64,000 nt of DNA from Atriophallophorus winterbourni (taxonomy: Eukaryota > Platyhelminthes > Trematoda > Plagiorchiida > Microphallidae): NCBI GenBank assembly GCA_013407085.1, contig JACCGJ010000294.1, forward strand, positions 1-64,000. Reading direction: 5' to 3'. A model generated the notes under the pieces. It was not told where the DNA came from. It saw only the letters and a list, made by a program, of their open reading frames with translations, and did not search any database. Made by a program: the position numbers and the translations under genes. Below are positions 36,354 through 47,600 of the stretch, piece by piece. The number at the start of each line of letters is the position of its first letter. Within the stretch, counting starts at the first letter, position 1.

Positions 36354-39150
36354 TCAATACACAGGCATCGACAAATCGTTATGTAACAAATAGTTGTCCA
36401 AGTTTCCAGTGAATGTTTTGATACAGGTGACTATTGCTTCGGGAAGGCCATTCCACAGGAAACAGACACGTACCGAATAGAAATATGGGCGACAGTTAGT
36501 ACGGGAATGGGGAATTTGTAGTGCCGTTCCGTGGCTATGTGTAATTACTGACTCACGGTATTTGAACAAATGTTTGAGTGGATGATCTGGAGTATTCAAT
36601 ATTTTGTATGTGATGATAACGTCACTTCGAAGTCTACGTTGAAGAAGAGTGGAGAGCTTCAGCTTTTTCAATCTTTCCTCTTATGTAAGGTCTCGAAAAC
36701 CAAGCAAGAGTTTAGTTGCCCGATGATATATCCTGTCAAGCAAGAATATATCTTTTTTCATCCACGGAGTCCATGCTTGCGATGCATGTTCCATTGTGGG
36801 AATTAAGTAGGTCTTCATGATGCTTGGCAACGTTGCAGGCGTAAAGGTTCTGAAGATCCGTCCAAGCATACCTAGAAGCTTTGAAGCACGCTTGTAAATG
36901 ACCTCACAATGCACGCTGTTCTTTAGGCTGCCACATATCCAGACTCCAAGATCCTTCTCCGATTCGGTCTAGCTCAAAATCGTCTGCCCAAAGTGATAAT
37001 CGTACTGAAAGGGCTTACCGATTTGCAGTAACTTGCATTTTTGAAAATTGAACGGCAGTTTATTTCTAACTGACCATTCGTGTAGTGCATCTAAATCACT
37101 TTGCATTTTTACGCAGTCTGCAGTTGATTTTATTCGCATCCAAAGTTTAACATCATCCGCAAAAAGAACTACCTTGCATGAGAGCGTCTCAGGTAAATCA
37201 TTGATGTAAACTAAGAAAAGCACTGGTCCGAGGACGGAACCTTGCGGTACACCACTGGAGGTATCCATGGCTCGTGATTGTACCTCGTTAACTCGAACGG
37301 TTGCCTTGCGCCCATTGAGGTAGCTTTCGAACCATACGAGTAGCTGCCCGTCAATACCAATCTGTTTCAGCTTTTGTAGCAACAGGAAGTGATCAACTCT
37401 GTCGAAAGCTTTCGACATATCCAGATAGCACGCGTGCACACTGTCTCCCGCGTCAACCGTTTGGGTCCAATCGTTTAATACCGTCAGCAAGTTTGTCAAG
37501 CAGGAGCGAGCTTTACGAAACCCATGCTGGGCGACAGATAGTATATTTTTTGATTCCAAGTGATGAACTATATTTTCCGTCACTATGCGCTCCATCACTT
37601 TGGATATCACGGGGAGTAGGGTGACAGGACGGTAGTTCGCGGGATCTGAACGGCTACCACCCTTATAAATTGGTGAAATTACTCCTGTCTTCCACTCTGT
37701 TGGCACAACTCCTTCGGTTAGGGAATGTTGGAACAATTGGCATAGTGGTTCACACAGCTGCTGGTCACAGGATTTTAGTAGTGCTGGTGTTATTCCATCG
37801 GCTTCAGGAGATTTCCTAGGGTTCAGTCGACACAAGTGTCTTCGTATAATCGCTGAATTAATCTCAATATTATTCAGTTGTTGAGATACAATCGATGTCA
37901 GTAAATTCTCATTCGCCTAACCGTTATCGGGCTAAACACATTTTCATAAAATTGAGCGAGAGTATCAGCCGTTTCCTTTGCTGTGACTGTTAATCCATTC
38001 TCAGAAATAACAGGAAACACCCCTGGTTTCACACTGGACCGAGCATTGACAATCCGATAGAGAAGTTTAGGGTTTTCTTCCATTTTCAAAGACAGAGAGC
38101 GATGGTAATATTGCTTGTCCTCTTTGACAAAAGCATTCACTTTGTTACGAATTTTACAAAATTGCTGCAAAGAGGCATCAGTTCTGGTCTTTCGGTGTTC
38201 AGTCCAAGCAAAGTTTCGTTTCCCAAGCCATTTTTTCGTGCGACTGCGAAGCTTAAATCGGAAGTGACTTACCCGTCGTTCATCAACAAATAGCGAATTA
38301 TGATCTATGTTTGACTGAAGTATTTTCGTGAGCTCACTGCATTGTGTTTCGGTGTTGTGCTGATCAAGTTCTTGCCAATTTACTAGCCCAAGCGATCAAC
38401 GTAGACCCGCGTAGTCAATTCTCATGAATTGTTTGGCGGACGCACAAACTCGTCTAGCACCGCAAACAAACTCAAAGGCTAGCACCAGTTGTTTACTCCG
38501 ACCGATGGGCGCAATGTAGTGAACACCCTCAACTGCTGTTTTCTCTGAAGTAAAAATAAGATCCAAAATGGATGGCAACTCTTATCCTCTTCTATGAGTA
38601 AAGTCAAACACATGATTATGCGGTGGAATCATGTCGATCACCTCACGAAATTTTTGATCAAATGTGTGTAGAGGGTGATCGGATGTGGCAAAGAGATTAG
38701 GAAGATTAAAGTCTCCCACGAGAGGTAATTGTGAGCTTCGCTTCTCTCCGGCGTAATTTAGCGCTTGTAATAACCTATCATTTTGAGTATCATTCGAAGT
38801 TGGGGGCGATATATGATTCCAAGAATGCAATCGTCCTGTGACATATTCGTGAGATGGCACCAGAGGGTATCTTCGAAATCAAGGTTGGGATCGTGAATTT
38901 GCATGCACTGAAGCCGTTCGTGACAGTATAAAGCCACACCACCGCCTATTCTTGGGCGATCCTTACGTATTAGCATCATGTTGGGGATTGAGAGTTCACT
39001 TTCAGTCTTACAGGATTGAAACCAGGTTTCATTAACAGCAACGAGGTCTGGCGTGTATCGTTTGCACAGCTCGGTCGGTTCAGTCAATTTGTTAAACAAG
39101 CTTCGAGCATTGGTATAGATGCATTTAAGTGGGTTTTTAGAATGTAACAC
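36354..39150 (-). pseudogene. LINE-A ORF2: endonuclease and reverse transcriptase, broken
   Basis: The endonuclease opens KCIYTNARSLFNKLTE, then ETWFQS, GGGVALYCHE, GIIYRP and GDFNLP. Its usual C-terminal SDH catalytic motif reads SKQ here. The reverse transcriptase (37,835-36,969) is intact over 288 codons: [65 protein letters not shown]. The tail runs on at 36,914-36,681 and 36,671-36,354. Frameshifts lie near 38.8, 38.58, 38.2 and 36.95 kb, so no full enzyme can be made. Confidence 0.85.
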
Positions 39151-39502
39151 CGAGTCGGTTTTAGTATATATTGGTCCGACGATGTCAACGTCGGACCGAG
39201 ATCGTTTTTTTGAAGCAATTTAAAGTAATTTCTCTGGCGAATTTGCGCCAGTCTTGGATAATTGCGTAATTAAAGCTCCGGGTGAACCTCAACAGCGGCT
39301 TTTGAGTTGCACAGTCTAACGTTTTCAGGTAACCTATTTCTGTTCACTTTTAGTTTGCTTAAACATCATCCGCCATGCTGCTCGAAAGAAACGTAAACTT
39401 AAGTGGATTTGTCCCTTTTCCGTGATAGTTCGGCGAACGAGGTATTCTATATGTGTCGAAAACTACAGAATTTTGTGAACCGATATTTTCGACTGTAAAT
39501 GA

Positions 39503-40584
39503 TCATTGTTTATGTTCATGCTCTTTGTTTTCGAAGCCCGTTGTGTAGCCCGAATTTTCTGGAACGTCAAGCAGAATAATACTCCTTGGTGCTGTTTGAT
39601 CCCGCCTGTTCGGTGCTTTTGAACTTTTCCACCAAGGTACGTCAGCATATATACGGTTGGGTAAGTCACTTTGCGTTCGGGGCAAATACGAATTTAGTAC
39701 GACATTTTCTATGTACTTCTCGTTTGCGAAAGTGATTTTTAGAAGCCGTGGTTTATCTTGATTCGGGGATTTCGGATGAAGAGTTATTCGAGTTACCGAC
39801 ACGGGGTGTATACTATCTAGGCCGATTCGATTACAAATGCCGAACAAGTTTTCAAGGTCATGCTTTTGCCTTTCTTGAAAGAGCGTCACCTCTGACTCAG
39901 GAAGATTGGTGCATATTACATTTAAATTTTTTATGCGTTTTATCGAATTTTTCTGTTCCCTGTGATATGGAATCGTTTTGCTTTGAACTTCCTTTTTTGC
40001 CTGAGGTTTAGGGCTCAGTTCTGAAGCCGAACACTATCACCTTTAGTCACCATCTGGGCGAATGTTAGCTTGCTAGAATGAGACGCGTTCACTTGGAGCT
40101 CTTTGGACGTAACCTCTGAGTGTGGAATCGATGGTACATTATTGACTTTTTTCAACAGTTCCGTCGATTGATAAAGTTCGGATTGCTTTGTGTTATCTTG
40201 AGTATCATCTGCTTCTAGTTGAATCGCTGAGGCAATTTTATCCATCAAGAGTGTTCTAAGCCTTTCCTCAATTATTCGATAATTATTTTCTAAAATTTCT
40301 AACCGAGGCTCAAACCTTGCCTCATAAGCAGCATTGTGTGAATTGTCGCTAGAATGTTTGCTTTGACAAGAAATGCATATGTAACAGACACTGGGAAAAT
40401 CCACATTGTTGATAATCGATGCCACTTCATCTGTTAGGGCTTTATCACGATTGACATGTATTTTGCTCAGGCAGCCGAAACATTCGATTACACGAGATCT
40501 CGCGCTTACCCCTTTATGGCATATTTGGCACACATCACATTCAGCCTTCTTTGTCTATGTTTTCGGGGTCAGCCTGCTTGTCAT
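39503..40584 (-). pseudogene. LINE-A ORF1: PHD-like zinc finger plus RNA-binding domain
   Basis: Translation starts MTSRLTPKT and then meets a stop (TAG at 40,555-40,557). The frame continues with CQICHKGVSARSRVIECFGC, then cysteines at CYICISC, an eight-cysteine/histidine PHD-like finger typical of CR1 ORF1 proteins. A second part (39,889-39,503) has SVTRITLHPKSPNQDKPRLL and ITFANEKYIENVV, an RRM-like nucleic-acid-binding fold. The two parts are separated by a frameshift. Inferred role: ORF1p coats the element RNA. Confidence 0.75.
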
Positions 40585-41529
40585 TGTTTTAATTCGGTGA
40601 GGGGTGAATCAGTGCAGTTAACTAGCGGTGTGGGTCGAAGTTAAGTGATCCTAGCGATGAAAAGCGAACGAGGTAGCATTTCACGATTTTTGATCTCACA
40701 GATTTCAAAAGAATATCAGTCGATTCAGAGTGATTTGCTCTTCTCGACGGTATTTGAATAAGAACACTATTTCAAAGTACCGGGTCTGTTGCACGCGTGG
40801 GTAATTTGGGTTATAATTCGAAAATTTGGATTTTCAAGGATTCAACTTGCGCGAACTTGAAACTAGTATAATCCAAACGAGTGAATTGAGACGAGTTCAA
40901 TGATTTGTGAACCGTTCAGTTTAGAAGAGCGAGTGAGGAAATAAATTCAAACGTATGGGAGCACAGATTTATGCGACCGCACAGCACCTAATTCATCTCA
41001 TTCAAAAATGTTGCGGGTTAGAAAGATTTTACTTAATAATCTTTGAAAACTTTCGATACATTTCACAAGTCGGTCAATCAATCTATCATAATCATTTTCT
41101 CGTTGTACATCTCACCAGAAATATTAATCCATTTATTATTCTGGCTTAAGCAGAAGAAATGGCTAATACTTTTATTGAAAAAATGCATTCGTGTTAGGCT
41201 AGCTCTTTGCATAATCATCAGCTAGTTCTTCTCAATTCTTACGGTACTTAAGCGACAAACGCAGTCAAAAGAGTTCATAATGAGGGAATTCTTGTTGCCA
41301 ACCAGCAGTTTCAATAACCGAGAGCGCTTGATCATTTAACGTTCTCCTGCGTGTTGAAATTCTGGGGTGGACGAAATTAACTGATTATTTCTGAAATGTG
41401 AATAAGTACGTAATAGACTTCTAAACTGGATACTGAAATGAACGTGAATAACCTGTCCTAGATATGTGTGTTGACAACGTATTAAAGGTTTGGAGCTGGA
41501 ACGCGCTATTGTGAGGGGTGCGGAAGCCG

Positions 41530-42010
41530 AAGCATTTACCTGTAATCGCGTTTGCCTACGAATCCCACAACCTAAGACAAAATCAATTGATCATCTGACG
41601 CACACAAGACAAACAGCAAAACTTATGCCCCAAATATAAGCATATAAAGTAATTACAAGACTTACGTAAAGCATGTCTGTCCCACTGGTGATTTCGATGT
41701 GATTTAGCAGTCGATTTCATGTCAACATGTACGCTTCAAGACCTCACTAGGCAGCGCTCGTTTGACCGATCTTAACGAATTGCATATCGTTTGATAGCGA
41801 CTGATGTTTTACATCACTTCATGCTTCTGACTATGTTTTCGTTTAACCGTTCTAGTGCAATCTTGCTGAAAACCGAATCATTAAGAGCCGCATAATTGTC
41901 GTCGTCAGTCTTTTCGGCACTCTCTGTTCTTGTGTTGTGCCAGAGAATGGTGTTCTGTATATTTTCTTGTTGGTCGTGAGTAACACTCCGCTAATGCACA
42001 TCGTTCATCC
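41530..42010 (-). repeat. Repeat family X, copy 4
   Basis: The minus strand begins GATGTGCATTAGCGGAGTGT, then GAAAAGACTGACGACGACAA, CGATATGCAATTCGTTAAG and TTAGGTTGTGGGATTCGTAG. The GTGCATTAGCG start is shared with copy 1, which fixes the family's left end. Lies between LINE-A and the integrin 3' end. Confidence 0.6.
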
Positions 42011-42464
42011 AAACTATCAACTCGATCCATGTAACATAGTTTGGCTGCAATATCTTATTTTCGTTTTACACTAGAAAGCCTCCTGCAATCCACTGATATC
42101 TTTAACAGCAGAAGATGAGCTAAGAAGTCTTCATGCTGAATAGTTATGAAACTCCCATCGAAAAATGGCATCTCTACCCTGAGAGATAGCATCAAATCGA
42201 ATTATTCTAAGTCCTTTACCGGCTTCGCACGCAACATTAATCTTAAAACACCTATTGAACATATTATTGGATAATTTAACTGAAGTCGACAAATACAATG
42301 TTGACGCCCATAACCTAATTAACTAAGTCAAACTGAACTACATCCTTCACGTCAATTAGCCTTAGGTTGAAATAAAATTTCATTAGCTGTTTGGTTCCTA
42401 CTGTTTTAAAATTAACAGTAATACATAATAAATTTCCGGAAACTATAAGTAGCGCTCGAATCAA

Positions 42465-42565
42465 AGCATGCGGATCCTGATCGTAAAGGCCCTACCTGAT
42501 CAGCGCAAACAGCATGAAACAGGTCTCGGGTTATCTTTGTGATGAAAATGCATGCAAATAAGAAT
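42465..42565 (+). repeat. Hammerhead repeat, family 1, copy at 42.5 kb
   Basis: GCATGCGGATCCTGATCG, then CTGATCA (42,496-42,502), GCGC-AAACA-GCAT, GAAA, ACAGGUC with a GUC site after 42,525, and the flank GTGATGAAAATGCATGCAAA. One core base is changed. Confidence 0.65.
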
Positions 42566-42839
42566 TTTTAACATTCAATTCATTTAATCTTTCCCATTCC
42601 AAACTCAAACGCTCCTCTTAAAGGGATAACTCAAGTGCGAATTGTGTAACCGGTGCAAAACTTTCTTAAGTTAATCCAAGGCTTATTCTTACTTGTCTTT
42701 ATTGGAAAATAAACTTCGCGTAAATAGGTTCTCCCAAAGCATCCACCTGCATTCAAACAAAATCAGTTTGATAGAAATCAATAAAGGACATCTCTTATCT
42801 CTACAGCTGTTCAACTGGTGCACAATGTATATCAATATC

Positions 42840-43160
42840 AAAGTAATGTGTTGCTCACATCCCCATCCCTTACACACCACTACCGGTTTCTGGCTGTTTG
42901 CCGTCGTCAGGTGGAGAGAGTAAGATCAGGTTCAGTGAGCCTTGAAATAGTGGATTGAAGGTAAATAAGGTTGTACTTGTATGCCAACTGTTATATAGGG
43001 TTCGTACAAAGAACCACGATGTGAACAACACATTACTTTGGTCATCCAAAAGCGTCTCGAGTGCTTGACCAAGAATCACTTTGTGGTTCTGTGTCTGAAC
43101 ATCGTGGTTCGTTGTACGAACCCTATATAACAGTCGGCATACAAGTACAACCTTGCAGAT
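42840..43160. repeat. Hammerhead repeats, family 2: minus copy joined to a plus copy
   Basis: A minus-strand unit (ribozyme 42,877-42,918) is followed by a plus-strand upstream half (about 43,055-43,150: GAGTGCTTGACCAAGAATCA, the GGTTCGTTGTACGAACC hairpin, AACAGTCGGCATACAAG). The outer segments form a long inverted repeat around CATTACTTTGGTCATCC. Confidence 0.7.
42877..42918 (-). ncRNA. Type-I hammerhead ribozyme, family 2 (CUGACGA core)
   Basis: Minus strand: CUGACGA (42,910-42,904; one base from consensus), stem II GGC-AAACA-GCC closed by a C-A mismatch, GAAA (42,890-42,887), stem III ACCGGU, GUA site between 42,881 and 42,880. Stem I: CCAC before the core pairs with GUGG after the site. 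Confidence 0.6.
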
Positions 43161-43387
43161 CGATATCGTTATGAACACCACTTCACCCTTACCCACTCAC
43201 CAAATTTAGTTCATCTTCACTTTCTCCTCTCAACATTAGTAAATTGATCTCCGTATTTCAAAATATTTGATTATAAACTAACCTATATCTTATTTAACAG
43301 TGAATCTCATATGACAGATAAGGATACAGCTCTTTCCAACCCCATATTTTAACGACTGGCTGAAAATGAGTTTAAGAAGTCAACGTA

Positions 43388-43747
43388 TTATTCTGTGTGC
43401 AAAGTAGCTAGCCGGAACGAAAATCCGCCGTTTAAGAGAGAGCTGTTCAATGCATTCAAAATCTCGTCAGTTTCAAACAACAAACTTTCGGAGTGTCTTA
43501 AATTACCATAAAGTTCCCACCACGAAAGCAGTTGCTCACCCTTCACATAAGAACGAAGATTCTCTAATTTCAATTGTTTAAACTGGATCCCAGTTAGTTC
43601 GAAAAGGATCGATCCCATATCTGAAGATTTGGAACTAATTGGATAAGCAACGTAGAAAATATAATATTGCATACGGAACGTGTGAATTCCAACAACGTTA
43701 CCAGTAAATTTTCTGGTTGTTTTAAGATTGATACAAAAGTGTTGCAA
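43388..43747 (-). other. Unassigned 119-codon open frame after the integrin gene
   Basis: Open from 43,747 to a stop at 43,388. The C-terminal 75 residues look protein-like: GSILFELTGIQFKQLKLENL, GEQLLSWWELYGNLRHSE, SLLFETDEILNALNSSL. A GTGAGC after VKG (about 43,543) could be a splice donor. It lies 340 bases past the integrin stop on the same strand, so it could be an exon of another gene. No family was recognised. Confidence 0.25.
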
Positions 43748-44085
43748 ACACTTTTTTATTGAAAAACGCTTTGATTCACAGACATTTATTTTATAAAACC
43801 AGGTTCACATTACAATTTGACGCAAACACGTTAAGCGATCTAGTTTACATCTAGCATAAATATTTCACTGCAGCCACCCGAAACAAATCGCATTCACTTT
43901 AAATTGCGATAAATAAAGCAAAATCATCCGCAAAGCTAAGATAGGAAAATAAGGCGACATTGACAACATAAGGGAAAATAACATCTCCAAATGTTCACTT
44001 TTGCAAAATTAAAGTTTTCATGGATGCAAAGAGAAGTTGGTTATATCGGATCTTAGCGCAGCCCAAAGACAAGTTTGACGGAATT

Positions 44086-44619
44086 TTATTTATCTTCAAC
44101 AGTACCCACGTTATCTCTCCCCTCGTTGTCGTTTGTGGCGGGGAGCAGATTTTCCTTCTCAGTTCCAGGATGCTCTCTTGATGCTAGATCTGCGGGATGC
44201 AGGATTGTCAATTCCGCTCTATGACGGCCTCTGCGTTTCCTTCGCATTTCTCGGTCGTAGCGGTCTTTGGAAGCAGGTGATCCGAAGCCAGCATAATGAG
44301 TATCACGTGAAAGAGTGGTATCCTCTGTGTTACGCTCTAATTCATCTGCGCCACCTTTGCTGTATCGCGCCTTCCGTAACGCGGTCTTACGACGCTTGAA
44401 GAAGCCGAGTAGGTAAAGTATTATAATAAGTAAGGAGAGAAAAAGCACCCCTAGAACAACGCCGACAATGATAGGCCAGTTGGGTATTTGGTGTATCAAT
44501 TTGGGGCGGATTTGTGGAAAGAAAAAGGTTTCCGCGTGATAAAAGTGTCCCACCGGTTCCTGGGCACGGAGAACACCTTTAGGTACATCACCTTGATCGA
44601 CGGTTAGAGTGGTTACAAC
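44086..44619 (-). CDS. Integrin alpha last exon: TM helix, GFFKRR and long tail
   Basis: Acceptor CTCCCAG, phase 0, 177 codons plus TAA. It starts VVTTLTVDQGDVPKG, then a juxtamembrane stretch with QIRPKLIHQIPNWP, a transmembrane helix (IIVGVVLGVLFLSLLIIILY), then LLGFFKRRK. The cytoplasmic tail from GFFKR is about 107 residues, rich in Arg, Lys, Glu and Asp (KDRYDREMRRKRRGRHR, later GTEKENLLPATNDNEG). Most known alpha tails are 15-60 residues. An AATAAA hexamer overlaps the stop codon (44,085-44,090). Confidence 0.93.
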   Translation of the reverse strand, partial: VVTTLTVDQGDVPKGVLRAQEPVGHFYHAETFFFPQIRPKLIHQIPNWPIIVGVVLGVLFLSLLIIILYLLGFFKRRKTALRKARYSKGGADELERNTEDTTLSRDTHYAGFGSPASKDRYDREMRRKRRGRHRAELTILHPADLASREHPGTEKENLLPATNDNEGRDNVGTVEDK

Positions 44620-47600
44620 CTGGGAGACAAAAAGTGAGAAGAATAAATTGACATCAATTGTTTGAATGATATATTTATAAAACAGAAACCATGAAATAGA
44701 GCAATGTTGCTATTCAAAAGAGTTCGATTAAGATGATTTATTTCCAGCTTGTCAACGATATTTAATCAGTGAACTCATAAAATCTAAACATTATTCTTCA
44801 TGCCCAGTTACTAAGATGAAATAAGTAATCAAACGTGAAACGTTCATTTCAATAGAACTATCACAGTTGCTAAAAAACAGACGCACTCCGAAATCTCCAT
44901 CGGCCTCTCGGGGAAAATAATCTTGAAAACGTTATAACAGGCATACGTAAGTCAATATTATTAAGATGGGTTTCTGTAAACTAGTACCGAACTTGTTTGT
45001 CCAGCTAAATCTTTCGCAATAATCGTTTAAAATTTAGTTAGCTTAGTGATGGAAAACTGACTGCAAATAAACGACGCTAGTTTTAGATTCAGCATCTACC
45101 TGAGCGTTTGAAAATTAGTTCTCAGTGAGTTGAAGTTGATTGAGTAAGCTTAACTCAACTGGAGGCAGGCTAACAAACGAACTCACACTGTGAAATCATT
45201 CTGACTTTTGTGAGCTTAGAGGTTTATCCCATATATTCACGTTTACCAATGGTTTGATGAGATTAAAAACGTTTCAAGGTAAATATTGTAACAGGTCATT
45301 GATTTATATCAGAACGATTATTACGCCAAGTGGTAAAGCTTCCGTGTAATCGCCATGTATCAATGATGGCTATAGAAATAATGTCATTAAACATGTGTTT
45401 GGACACATGTGATTGAACAGGTTGATCGTACTAGCCTTATCCAACAGTAGCATACAAGCGCTACTTGTTTACCATTCCTCTACTGTTTCAAGCGTATGCG
45501 TATCCTGATCTTACTGTCCCTACCTGGTGAGTGCAAACAGCACGAAACTGGTCGTGGGGTGTGTGATGGAAATGCATGCAAATGAATATTTTGTTTTAGA
45601 CAATATTATATAACAAATCAAATCGCGTAAGTGCATACTCTCCCACATCAACATAAAGGCATTACACGATCCATTTTCCGCACCTGGTTTTGGATTGTAA
45701 GTATTGAAAAGTTTAGCACAAAACAAAACATTGGTCAAAGCATGAGGATCATGTTTGTGCTGTCCCTACCTGGTGAGTGTAAATGGTTTGCGTTTCATGA
45801 AAATCAATGGAAGTGAAGAATTTTGGTAAAAACACGTGTCAATGAAAAGTAGTTCACTGCGTCTTATTGTACTTCGGAATTATGTTTACCAACGTTACAT
45901 CACTGTGCATTCAAAATTTTTAACTAAGATATGAAAATGGTGCAGAAATCTTGATGAAATGATTTTGTCATTTAAAAGAGTGTAATGTAACTTTTAGTTG
46001 ATTGCAGTTCAACACATTTTTTCAAAAGTGAGTTGACGCCTTCGTCATCTAAATTGTATTGCACCAAGTTTCTGTAAACATTTCAGATACAACTTCCTTC
46101 ATTATTCATTATCCGAGTAGCCAAACAGCACTCCATTTCACTATGTTTACATATGGCACGTGAAATTAAGTTTATTACCTTCCGGTATTTGCAAATGTTT
46201 ATTAGCTCTCATACGCGTAAAAGTGTAATGTAGTTCGATATCAGGCGCTAAAGTTTGGTAAATATTGCCGAAAATCCAAAACGTCTCATCAACCAAATAT
46301 CAGCAATCCAGATATTATGGTGGAAAATAAGCAATTGCTTCACATGCACCATTGGATGACAGCTGTAAAATATACAGAGGTTGCAATCAAAATTATATTG
46401 AGGTAGTTGGTTTGTGTGGGTTCATGCGGGGCCAATATACAGGGCCGATAATGGAGTGCTCTTTGAAATAAGAATCCTGTTTCGGTTTGAAATCACGGAT
46501 GAGCGTTCACATTATCTTAAGATAGTGAATTCCACAAAGCAAATAAGCAACGAGAATAAATGCTGTCTGTAATCGAGTCTTGTTTGCGATATAACGAGAC
46601 AACTTGTATGATTCAGTGTATTCGTAGGGGAACTGACTTTTATCAAATCGCGGAGAGGGTAATTTTCCATCCGCAGTATTTTGTTTGTTAGCATCATGTC
46701 GCTCCTTACTCTTCTGTGTGTAACATCGGTCAATACCATCATTGCCGTTCGCTCTTGGTATGGGATGTGCTGTATCCCATCAATTAGATTCTTCGCTTGC
46801 TTGTAACTTTTATCCAGCAATTCAATTTCTCAACGCAGTCACTGTGCACAAACTAGGATCATGTATTCTATCGTTGGATGGATGTAAGTATTTATATGGT
46901 ACGGGAGTGTTTTTAGAGAGAACCACCCAAATATCTTTCTCGGCATTCCCAAGATACAGCTTGCCCGGTTAAAGTCTTTCTGGCAATTACTATTCGGTTT
47001 CAAGTTATCAGTAATCCGGATACCGAGATCCTTCTCAACGCTTATCCAAGTCATGTTTTCATGATAAAGATTATATGTATGCTCGTATTGTTGGTCAAGT
47101 TGTAACATTTTACATTTACGTATGTTGAAAGGCATCTAATTTAGTTGAGACCAGTGATACAGGTCATCCAAATCCTCTTGCAGTGTCAAACAATATTCCA
47201 TGAATCGGATTTGGTTCTATATTATTGGGTCATCAGCAAAAACAACCATTTTACATCCTATTACTTGTGCAATATCCTTTGTGTATAACAAGGAAGGGAT
47301 AGCCCCGAGCACTGAACCCTGCAGGAAGCAGCTGGTGACATTGATGATTTTTATATCGACCGGTCAGATAATCCGTTATCTACGATAATAATTTCCCTGT
47401 TATCACATATTGCACAAGCATTTGAAGAAACAGGCTGTAGTTGACCATATGCCTTTGATAAATCAATATAGCAGGCATGAACGGAGTATCAAATGTCACA
47501 AGACGTTGTCCAATCGTCCAGAGTGATGATTAAATTTGACAGACAGGATCTGTTTCGGCGAAACCCATGTTGGGCTGCTGATAAAAGTGCATTAGTTTTA

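Larger units (their letters stand above)
36205..40650 (-). mobile_element. LINE-A: CR1-like non-LTR retrotransposon, near full length, defective
   Basis: Lies on the minus strand between the integrin and beta-galactosidase genes. ORF1 starts at 40,584 and ORF2 at about 39,150. ORF2 contains an apurinic-type endonuclease and a reverse transcriptase with FADD, then a C-terminal domain to 36,354. There is no poly-A: the 3' end finishes in a short TCTTAAATCTTGAATG-type repeat, as CR1-clade elements do. Several stops and frameshifts break both ORFs. It is closely similar along its length to LINE-B, and both read in the same direction as the host genes. The 5' boundary is approximate. Confidence 0.9.

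Noticed and set aside
39748..40011. Plus-strand 87-codon frame
   Set aside because: Antisense shadow of LINE-A ORF1.
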